Program-made: the position numbers and the translations under genes
The notes under the pieces: model-generated
Seen by the model: only the letters and a program-made list of their open reading frames with translations
Databases searched by the model: none
Told to the model about the DNA's origin: nothing
Assembly: GCA_030598625.1 (NCBI GenBank)
Contig: JAUVPO010000034.1
Coordinates: 1 to 11,746 of the forward strand
Origin: Deferribacteres bacterium
GTDB taxonomy: Bacteria; Nitrospirota; Thermodesulfovibrionia; UBA6902
DNA length: 11,746 nucleotides
Direction: 5' to 3'
Shown: piece by piece, positions 6,772 through 11,746 of the stretch
Layout of the letters: every line of letters begins with the position of its first letter
Numbering within the stretch: the stretch's first letter is position 1

Positions 6772-6777
6772 ATTATA
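6772..6777 (-). promoter_or_regulatory. nagZ -10 box, leaderless spacing
   Basis: A perfect minus-strand TATAAT (6777-6772) is followed by only five bases (GTCCT) before the nagZ ATG at 6766, so the transcript probably begins at or beside the start codon. The -35 region (about 6795-6800) is a poor match and touches the palindrome at 6798-6814, so an activator or repressor may act there. Confidence 0.45.
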
Positions 6778-6797
6778 AACTACTTTTTTTAAATTCC

Positions 6798-6814
6798 ATA
6801 GCAAAGTTTGCTAT
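6798..6814. promoter_or_regulatory. perfect 17-bp palindrome, candidate operator
   Basis: ATAGCAAAGTTTGCTAT is an 8-bp perfect inverted repeat around a single G. It lies in the 118-bp divergent region between nagZ and the cyclophilin gene. Its right end overlaps the cyclophilin -10 box and its left end reaches the expected nagZ -35. The size and symmetry suit a dimeric helix-turn-helix regulator. The regulator is not identifiable from this window. Confidence 0.5.
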
Positions 6815-6817
6815 AAT
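6812..6817 (+). promoter_or_regulatory. -10 box of the cyclophilin gene
   Basis: TATAAT at 6812-6817 is a perfect -10. The matching -35 (about 6788-6794, an AT run) is poor. The predicted start is near 6824, giving a leader of about 60 nt with a strong AAGGAGG at 6873-6879. Confidence 0.5.
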
Positions 6818-6884
6818 CATGTGGCGACTTATAATAATGGAGAATAAACAGACTCTAATAAAAATAAACGGTAAGGAGGAGTAT

Positions 6885-7496
6885 ATGAAACTGAAAGGAG
6901 TGGTTTTTGTGTTCGCTTTAACTCTGTTGTTTGCTGTTTATGCGAATGCGGAGCAGGGGAATAAAAAAAAATTCACGGAAGAGGAGATAAAGAAGATGGC
7001 TGAAACGAAGGCGGTTGTTGAGACAAAGTTCGGAAATATTGAACTCAGGTTTTTCCCCGATGTCGCGCCCAATCATGTAAATAATTTTATTGAGCTTTCC
7101 AGAAAAGGATTTTATGACGGGACACTTTTCCATCGGGTTATTCCGGGCTTTATGATTCAGGGCGGAGACCCGAATTCGAAAGACATGGACAGAGCAGGAC
7201 ACGGGACGGGCAGTCCCGGTTATACCATAGCGGCCGAATTTAATGATAAACCCCACAAAAGAGGAATTCTCTCCATGGCGAGATCGTCCCATCCGGACAG
7301 CGCGGGTTCCCAGTTTTTTATATGCGTGGCTGACGCGGCATTCCTTGACGGAAAATATACGGTTTTTGGCGAGGTTGTCTCCGGAATGGAAGCTGCGGAC
7401 AAAATAGTCGGCCAGCCGAAGGACAGACGCGATAATCCGGATGAGAGAGTTGAGATGAAGATCAGGATTGTGGAACCGGAAGCGAAGACAGAATAG
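6885..7496 (+). CDS. exported peptidyl-prolyl cis-trans isomerase, cyclophilin type
   Basis: Cyclophilins isomerise Xaa-Pro bonds during protein folding. I chose ATG 6885, not the longer frame from 6819, because AAGGAGG lies 4 nt upstream and the new N-terminus is a clean signal peptide: MKLK, a hydrophobic core, and a likely cleavage after ANA (residue 22). No lipobox Cys is present, so the mature protein is probably free in the periplasm. The 203-residue precursor carries FHRVIPGFMIQGGDP at 82-96 with the catalytic Arg (R84), the GSQFFI segment at 141-146 and FLDGKYTVFGEV at 153-164. It lies divergent from nagZ with a palindrome between them. It is the short bacterial single-domain type, comparable to PpiA, though I do not assign that symbol. 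Confidence 0.92.
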   Translation: MKLKGVVFVFALTLLFAVYANAEQGNKKKFTEEEIKKMAETKAVVETKFGNIELRFFPDVAPNHVNNFIELSRKGFYDGTLFHRVIPGFMIQGGDPNSKDMDRAGHGTGSPGYTIAAEFNDKPHKRGILSMARSSHPDSAGSQFFICVADAAFLDGKYTVFGEVVSGMEAADKIVGQPKDRRDNPDERVEMKIRIVEPEAKTE

Positions 7497-7508
7497 TTTA
7501 GTCAGGTT

Positions 7509-7548
7509 CTGGTCTCCGAGCGAAGGTTTTCATATCGGACCGGTTTTT
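7509..7548 (+). terminator. possible rho-independent terminator after the cyclophilin gene
   Basis: CTGG (7509-7512) plus TCCGA (7515-7519) can pair with TCGGA plus CCGG (7535-7543), leaving a 2-nt bulge, one G-T pair and a 15-nt loop. TTTTT (7544-7548) follows immediately. The position 13 bp after the cyclophilin stop is right. The bulge and long loop lower confidence. Confidence 0.4.
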
Positions 7549-7562
7549 CGACGCCTTCTTTG

Positions 7563-7916
7563 TTAGCGCGCGATCTTCCTCCAGATTATCCAGATGACGA
7601 TGCTTAGCAATAGAAAAGGCAAAAACCACAGAGTCAGCCGGATATCAATTTTGTCCGGCCATCTCTTTACATAAAAAGGGATGGCGAATATTATTGACAG
7701 GGCATACCAGATAACAGTAACCAGAATAAATTGCGACAGTTTTTTCTGTTCTGAGGCCGGCTGCTTGCCGTAATAATTTGACGCACGGCAGACAGGCTTA
7801 ACGGTTTTCATCTCATATCGGGAAAACTCGCGTGATTTACCGACTGCGCGCAGAGAAGTTGTCAATGCGGTCAAAGCGCTTATGATTGACGCGATTAATG
7901 CTATGTTTTCTAACAT
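7563..7916 (-). CDS. small membrane protein of unknown function
   Basis: I do not recognise this protein. It has 117 residues with three hydrophobic segments: roughly 4-20, 62-83 and 95-112. A charged, hydrophilic loop at about 22-60 contains a single Cys (C43). The C-terminus is basic (RKIAR), which by the positive-inside rule suggests it is cytoplasmic. The ATG at 7916 has only a weak AGG about 10 nt upstream. A minus-strand TATAAT at 7950-7945 could be its -10 box and would give a leader of about 20 nt. It is transcribed convergently with the cyclophilin gene and divergently from the YwiC-like gene. No enzymatic motif is visible. Confidence 0.65.
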   Translation of the reverse strand: MLENIALIASIISALTALTTSLRAVGKSREFSRYEMKTVKPVCRASNYYGKQPASEQKKLSQFILVTVIWYALSIIFAIPFYVKRWPDKIDIRLTLWFLPFLLLSIVIWIIWRKIAR

Positions 7917-8001
7917 GGAATAGGTAACCTGGTTTATTTCAGAAATTATACAATATCAAAAGGCATTGTGGATATGACGGTCTTTTTGGATTTTTTTTAT
8001 T

Positions 8002-8724
8002 ATGAATGTCCCGATTGTTAAAGAATGGGGTTCATGGGCGGTATTTATTTCTTCTCTGTCTGCAGGACTTATTACAGGTTTATCAGCGTATCAGTGGCAG
8101 GCAGGCAGAGTTTTTTCCATTAAGACATTATTCACTGTTTTGGGTCTTTCTCTTCTCATAAATTCAAAAAACCCTCTTGCGTCAACAATAAGGACAAAGG
8201 GAGCGAATAAAGAGCATTTATTGTGGTTTCTGTTTTTCAGCCTGGCCGGACTTGCTTTTTTGGCCCCTTTTCTGGTTGATGGATTAAAGCCTTTTTCGAT
8301 TTTTTTTCTGTTTATCGCAAGCTACGTAATTTTATTGTCTCACGGAAAAGAGCATTATCTTGTAACCGAGTTAAACGGTTTCGCCTTGCTGACGCTGTCC
8401 GCGCCGATTGTTTATTTTATGATTACCGGGGAAATGTCACTGAGGTTGTATGCCGCTGTTTTTATATTTTTTGCGGCGGGAGTTCTCAAGGTTAGAGTAA
8501 GGCTGAAAAAAACTCTTGTATTCAGATGGATAACGGCGTTTTATTGCTCCGCTGCTCCAGTCGTTTTTTATGCTCTGAATATACCTGTTATCCTGCTTCT
8601 GCCTCTCCTTGAGAATATATTTCATGTGTTATTAATGAGAAAAGAAAAACTTAAGACAACCGGTGATATTGAACTGATAAAAGCTGTTATTTTCATAGTT
8701 CTTATCGGACTGTTCTGGGAATAA
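8002..8724 (+). CDS. YwiC-like integral membrane protein
   Basis: The 240-residue protein is almost entirely hydrophobic segments, with about seven to eight predicted membrane helices. The N-terminal KEWGSWAVF (7-15) resembles the P-x-HGAWA start of the YwiC-like family. Later features also fit: an LNGF-x-LLTLSAPIVY segment (124-138), a basic KVRVRLKK loop (163-170), and a C-terminal stretch in which a short charged loop with GDIELIK precedes the last helix. The function of that family is not established. The His of the usual HGAW motif is replaced by W-G-S-W here. No good Shine-Dalgarno precedes the ATG at 8002, which sits after a T-rich run. It appears to be a single-gene unit, ended by the hairpin at 8805-8827. 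Confidence 0.6.
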   Translation: MNVPIVKEWGSWAVFISSLSAGLITGLSAYQWQAGRVFSIKTLFTVLGLSLLINSKNPLASTIRTKGANKEHLLWFLFFSLAGLAFLAPFLVDGLKPFSIFFLFIASYVILLSHGKEHYLVTELNGFALLTLSAPIVYFMITGEMSLRLYAAVFIFFAAGVLKVRVRLKKTLVFRWITAFYCSAAPVVFYALNIPVILLLPLLENIFHVLLMRKEKLKTTGDIELIKAVIFIVLIGLFWE

Positions 8725-8804
8725 TCTATAGTGTGGTGTCTCAAACAAGCTTTTTGGTTACCATCGAATAACACGTTGATTTTTCAAAATTTTAAAACTA
8801 ATTC

Positions 8805-8827
8805 AAAATGACGGTTGCCGTCATTTT
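8805..8827. terminator. perfect 10-bp stem-loop, probable terminator
   Basis: The arm AAAATGACGG (8805-8814) and its exact complement (8818-8827) flank a TTG loop. The ATGACGG/CCGTCAT core with flanking A and T runs looks like a rho-independent terminator that could work on both strands. It lies 80 bp after the YwiC-like gene and before the rpsL promoter. Confidence 0.55.
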
Positions 8828-8855
8828 CAGACTTCTGAAAGACTTCTATTGTATT

Positions 8856-8878
8856 GAAAATAAAATGTTTTTATTTTC
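8856..8878. repeat. perfect AT-rich 10-bp inverted repeat upstream of the str promoter
   Basis: GAAAATAAAA (8856-8865) and its exact complement (8869-8878) flank a 3-nt loop. It ends 14 bp before the -35 box of rpsL, so it is upstream DNA of the promoter, in the position of an UP-like or regulator-binding element. The AT-rich stem would be weak as an RNA terminator. Confidence 0.45.
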
Positions 8879-8892
8879 CCCCTTCCCCGGTA

Positions 8893-8922
8893 TTGACAAA
8901 AAATGGTTTACCCTGATAGACT
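8893..8922 (+). promoter_or_regulatory. str operon promoter (rpsL-rpsG-fusA)
   Basis: A perfect TTGACA (8893-8898) is followed after 18 bp by TAGACT (8917-8922), a 4/6 match to TATAAT. The predicted start near 8929 gives a 65-nt leader. The leader opens with the hairpin TTTCCC (8930-8935) / GGGAAA (8943-8948), then GGAGGA at 8984-8989 before the TTG start. Confidence 0.65.
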
Positions 8923-8993
8923 TCTAAGGTTTCCCATTTGAAGGGAAAATAATGTGATTAGTTAAACATAGGCGTATAAAAGCGGAGGAAGAG

Positions 8994-9365
8994 TTGCCGA
9001 CAATTGCACAATTAGTAAAAAATGGAAGGAAGCGGGTGATTAACAAGACGAAGAGTCCCGCGCTTTCGAAGTGTCCTCAGAGAAGAGGAGTGTGCACGAG
9101 GGTTTATACAACTACCCCCAAAAAACCGAATTCCGCGCTGCGGAAGGTGGCCAGGTTAAGGTTGACCAATAAAATGGAAGTTACCGCTTATATACCGGGA
9201 GTCGGCCATAATCTCCAGGAGCATTCTATTGTTCTTATAAGAGGCGGCAGGGTAAAAGATCTTCCAGGTGTCAGATACCATATCGTGAGAGGCACCCTCG
9301 ATACCCTTGGCGTAACTGACCGCAGACAGAGTCGATCAAAATATGGCGCCAAGAAACCAAAATAA
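8994..9365 (+). CDS. rpsL: 30S ribosomal protein S12
   Basis: S12 sits at the decoding centre of the small subunit. The 123-residue protein is full length and shows TTTPKKPNSALRKVARLRLT (residues 39-58) and RGGRVKDLPGVRYH (83-96). The streptomycin-related residues K43 and K88 are the sensitive wild-type forms. Translation starts at TTG 8994, with GGAGGA 4 nt upstream. No in-frame ATG gives the conserved PTIAQLV N-terminus. It is the first gene of the str operon and is followed after 16 nt by rpsG. Confidence 0.98.
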   Translation: MPTIAQLVKNGRKRVINKTKSPALSKCPQRRGVCTRVYTTTPKKPNSALRKVARLRLTNKMEVTAYIPGVGHNLQEHSIVLIRGGRVKDLPGVRYHIVRGTLDTLGVTDRRQSRSKYGAKKPK

Positions 9366-9381
9366 ATTCGATTAAATAATT

Positions 9382-9852
9382 ATGCCAAGAAGAAGAGTTG
9401 CGACAAAGAGAGAAATATTGCCTGATCCAATCTATAACAGTAAGATTGTGAACAAGTTCATCAATTCAATCATGAAAAATGGTGAGAAGGCCGTGGCAGC
9501 TAAATTATGCTATGGGGCTTTTGATATCATAAAATCAAAGACCGGCAATGACCCCTTGAAGGTCTTTAAGACAGCATTGGATAATGTTAAGCCTGCCGTT
9601 GAAGTCAAATCAAGACGCGTAGGCGGCGCTACTTATCAAGTGCCTATTGATGTCAGACCTCAGAGAAGATTGGCGCTTGCATTCAGGTGGATTGTAGGTA
9701 ATTCCCAAAAACGCGGAGAGCGGTCAATGAGGGAAAAACTGGCCGCTGAGTTTATGGATGCAGCCAATAACACAGGGGCATCCATTAAGAAAAGGGAAGA
9801 TACCCACAAAATGGCTGAAGCCAATAAGGCTTTTGCGCACTTCAGATGGTAA
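9382..9852 (+). CDS. rpsG: 30S ribosomal protein S7
   Basis: S7 nucleates assembly of the 30S head by binding the 3' domain of 16S rRNA. All 156 residues fit the family: the MPRRR N-terminus, the GGATYQVP segment around 81-88, VRPQRR following it, and the C-terminal AHFRW. The 16-nt spacer after rpsL is AT-rich and contains no Shine-Dalgarno, so initiation probably depends on translational coupling to rpsL. In E. coli this junction is where S7 represses its own operon. No comparable structured target is obvious in these 16 nt. Confidence 0.98.
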   Translation: MPRRRVATKREILPDPIYNSKIVNKFINSIMKNGEKAVAAKLCYGAFDIIKSKTGNDPLKVFKTALDNVKPAVEVKSRRVGGATYQVPIDVRPQRRLALAFRWIVGNSQKRGERSMREKLAAEFMDAANNTGASIKKREDTHKMAEANKAFAHFRW

Positions 9853-9870
9853 CAGAAGGAAAAGATACTG

Positions 9871-11746
9871 GTGGAAATTGTACTGGAAAAGACAAGGAAT
9901 ATCGGCATTATGGCGCACATAGATGCAGGGAAGACTACGGTTACGGAAAGAATCCTTTTCTATACGGGAGTGACGTATAAAATGGGTGAGGTTCATGAGG
10001 GTACGGCTGTTATGGACTGGATGCCGCAGGAGCAGGAAAGAGGGATAACAATCACATCCGCTGCTACTACGTGTTTATGGAATGAAAACAGAATAAATAT
10101 TATTGATACTCCCGGACACGTTGATTTTACAATTGAAGTTGAACGGTCATTGAGGGTGCTCGATGGGGCAGTCGCGGTTTTTGACGCGGTTGCAGGAGTG
10201 GAGCCTCAATCGGAGACCGTCTGGAGGCAGGCTGATAAATATAAGGTCCCGAGAATAGCATTAATAAATAAGATGGACAGGGTAGGCGCTGATTTTATAA
10301 TGTGCATTAATTCCATGGTTGAAAGGCTTGGAGCAACGCCTGTCCCGGTGCAACTTCCCATAGGCAAAGAAGATATCTTTAGAGGCCCCGTTGACCTTGT
10401 TAACATGAAGGCGTATTTGTATGATGATGAGACATTGGGCGCGGAGTTTGTCGAGGCCGATATCCCCCAGGAGATTCTTCCCAAGGCACTTGAATACAGG
10501 GAGAAAATGTTAGAAGTATTAGCTGATTTTGATGATGTTATTATGGATAAATATCTTGCCGGCGAGGAGATAAGCCCTGATCTGATTAATGCCGCGTTAA
10601 GGAGAGGGACCATTGAACTGAGGATTACTCCGGTTCTTTGCGGGTCTGCATTTAAAAATAAGGGCGTGCAGCAGCTCCTTGATGCAATCATAAAATATTT
10701 GCCGTGTCCGACCGATATCCCCCCAGTTAGAGGCATTGAACCCGATTCAGGAAAAGACATGGTGAGAAAGGTATCATACAATGAGCCCTTTTCAGCGATT
10801 GCGTTTAAGATAATGACAGATGCTTTTGTCGGACAGTTAACTTTTCTCAGGGTATATTCAGGTGTCATTTCTGCCGGTTCCTATGTCTATAATTCAACCA
10901 AAGATGTAAAAGAACGTATAGGCAGACTGTTAAAGATGCATGCAAATAAGAGGGAAGAGATTAAAGAGGTGCGGGCAGGAGATATCGTCGGGGTCGTTGG
11001 TTTAAAGAATACACTTACCGGCGATACGCTTTGCGATGAAACCCAGCCTGTAATACTTGAGTCCATGGAATTTCCTGAGCCGGTCATTTCAGTTGCAATT
11101 GAGCCGAAAACAAAAGTTGATCAGGAGAGACTCTCTATCGCGCTCGGTAAACTTGCCCAGGAGGACCCGTCTTTTCGGGTTTCATATAATGAAGAGACCG
11201 GACAGACTATTATTGCAGGCATGGGAGAACTTCATCTCGATATAATAGTGGACCGGCTTTTAAGAGAATTTAAAGTGGGAGCCAATGTAGGCAAGCCCCA
11301 GGTTGCTTACAGGGAGACAATAAAACAGAAATCCGCGGCCGAGGGCAAATTTGTCAGACAGTCAGGCGGACGGGGCCAATACGGCCACGTTTATATCAAG
11401 CTTGAGCCATTGGAGCCGGGCGGTAATTTTGAATTTAATAACAAGATAGTTGGCGGAGCGATCCCGAGAGAATACATATCAGCGGTTGAAAAGGGTATTG
11501 TGGAAGCGCTTGAAAACGGCGTGCTTGCAGGCTATCCGGTTGTTGATGTCAAGGTCACTTTATATGACGGTTCATATCATGAGGTGGATTCATCAGAGAG
11601 GGCATTTAAGATTGCCGGATCCATGGCGCTTAAGAATGCCTCAAAAAAGGCGAAACCGGTATTACTTGAACCAATAATGAGTATAGAGGTTGTGACGCCG
11701 GAAGAATATATGGGAGATGTCATAGGAGATTTAAATTCAAGGAGAG
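9871..11746 (+). CDS. fusA: translation elongation factor G (3' end beyond window)
   Basis: EF-G is the GTPase that drives translocation on the ribosome. About 625 of some 690 residues are present, and the frame is open to the last base. GTPase motifs are AHIDAGKTT (15-23), RGITI (57-61), DTPGH (79-83, with the catalytic His at 83), NKMD (133-136) and GSAFKN (258-263). Domain IV includes GGRGQYGHV, and the window ends inside domain V just after YMGDVIGDLNS. I chose GTG 9871 as the start. It lies 18 nt after the rpsG stop, has AGAAGGA 10 nt upstream, and puts LEKTRNIGIMAH at the right place, although the N-terminus is a few residues shorter than in many EF-Gs. tuf would be expected next. Confidence 0.97.
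   Translation, partial: MEIVLEKTRNIGIMAHIDAGKTTVTERILFYTGVTYKMGEVHEGTAVMDWMPQEQERGITITSAATTCLWNENRINIIDTPGHVDFTIEVERSLRVLDGAVAVFDAVAGVEPQSETVWRQADKYKVPRIALINKMDRVGADFIMCINSMVERLGATPVPVQLPIGKEDIFRGPVDLVNMKAYLYDDETLGAEFVEADIPQEILPKALEYREKMLEVLADFDDVIMDKYLAGEEISPDLINAALRRGTIELRITPVLCGSAFKNKGVQQLLDAIIKYLPCPTDIPPVRGIEPDSGKDMVRKVSYNEPFSAIAFKIMTDAFVGQLTFLRVYSGVISAGSYVYNSTKDVKERIGRLLKMHANKREEIKEVRAGDIVGVVGLKNTLTGDTLCDETQPVILESMEFPEPVISVAIEPKTKVDQERLSIALGKLAQEDPSFRVSYNEETGQTIIAGMGELHLDIIVDRLLREFKVGANVGKPQVAYRETIKQKSAAEGKFVRQSGGRGQYGHVYIKLEPLEPGGNFEFNNKIVGGAIPREYISAVEKGIVEALENGVLAGYPVVDVKVTLYDGSYHEVDSSERAFKIAGSMALKNASKKAKPVLLEPIMSIEVVTPEEYMGDVIGDLNSRR

Larger units (their letters stand above)
8829..8925. 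repeat. three copies of AGACTTCT around the str promoter
   Basis: AGACTTCT occurs at 8829-8836, 8840-8847 and 8918-8925. The first two are 11 bp apart, about one helical turn. The first is embedded in the small inverted repeat CAGA/TCTG (8828-8837). The third overlaps the -10 box TAGACT of the rpsL promoter. Confidence 0.45.

Noticed and set aside
6819..6884. Longer cyclophilin start at ATG 6819
   Set aside because: The extra 22 residues are not signal-like and have no Shine-Dalgarno. ATG 6885 has AAGGAGG and gives a clean signal peptide. The predicted transcription start is also near 6824.
8809..8928. 39-codon ORF across the intergenic region before rpsL
   Set aside because: It has no ribosome-binding site and runs through two hairpins and the str promoter, so it is most likely a chance open frame.
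10206..11087. Minus-strand open frames opposite fusA
   Set aside because: The fusA frame carries every EF-G motif. The opposite frames have low-complexity Ser/Ile/Leu composition typical of antisense translation.
1..11746. Defence system, mobile element, CRISPR or biosynthetic cluster
   Set aside because: No transposase, integrase, nuclease, helicase, spacer array or modular synthase motif is visible. All the larger genes are ordinary housekeeping families.

Overview
The window reads as a piece of a free-living bacterial chromosome of moderate GC content, with a diderm (Gram-negative type) cell plan. The evidence for that is an AmpG-like muropeptide importer, a NagZ-type glucosaminidase and an exported cyclophilin with a signal peptide. 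The protein style and the str-operon layout (rpsL-rpsG-fusA) would suit Nitrospirota (Thermodesulfovibrionia-like) or a deltaproteobacterial relative. That placement is inference from memory of such proteins, not a database result. Nothing in the window looks like a phage, transposase, CRISPR array or defence island, and I see no tRNA or rRNA gene.

Layout. (1) Bases 33-1408: a promoter and a two-gene purine salvage operon, 5'-methylthioadenosine phosphorylase followed by adenine phosphoribosyltransferase. The first enzyme releases adenine and the second returns it to AMP. (2) Bases 1513-1848 (minus): a small Cys-rich, probably zinc-binding protein, preceded by a possible 11-codon leader ORF. 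(3) Bases 1861-2225: an AT-rich intergenic region with a good sigma70-like promoter whose -35 box sits in an inverted repeat, leading to a TIM-barrel sugar-isomerase-like protein (2226-2927). (4) Bases 2941-6766: a cell-wall recycling group made of a short NagA-like deacetylase (minus), an AmpG-like importer (plus) and a two-domain NagZ (minus). The last two genes converge and overlap by 30 bp. The nagA/ampG divergent region holds a 50-bp REP-like imperfect palindrome and a small ORF whose stop overlaps the ampG start (ATGA).

(5) Bases 6767-6884: a compact divergent regulatory region with a perfect 17-bp palindrome between nagZ and an exported peptidyl-prolyl isomerase (6885-7496). (6) Bases 7563-8724: two divergent membrane-protein genes, one unknown and one YwiC-like. 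(7) Bases 8725-8993: a structured intergenic region with two perfect 10-bp-arm hairpins, a thrice-repeated octamer and the str promoter. (8) Bases 8994-11746: rpsL (TTG start), rpsG, and fusA (GTG start), which runs off the window.

The metabolic content is ordinary. The most interesting material is at regulatory scale. nagA and nagZ both have a -10 box ending only 5-6 nt before the ATG and no Shine-Dalgarno sequence, so they look leaderless, while mtnP, apt, the cyclophilin, rpsL and fusA have Shine-Dalgarno sites. The 17-bp palindrome is placed to act on both nagZ and the cyclophilin. The NagA-like protein is reduced to the catalytic barrel and lacks a substrate-contacting His, so its substrate is uncertain.
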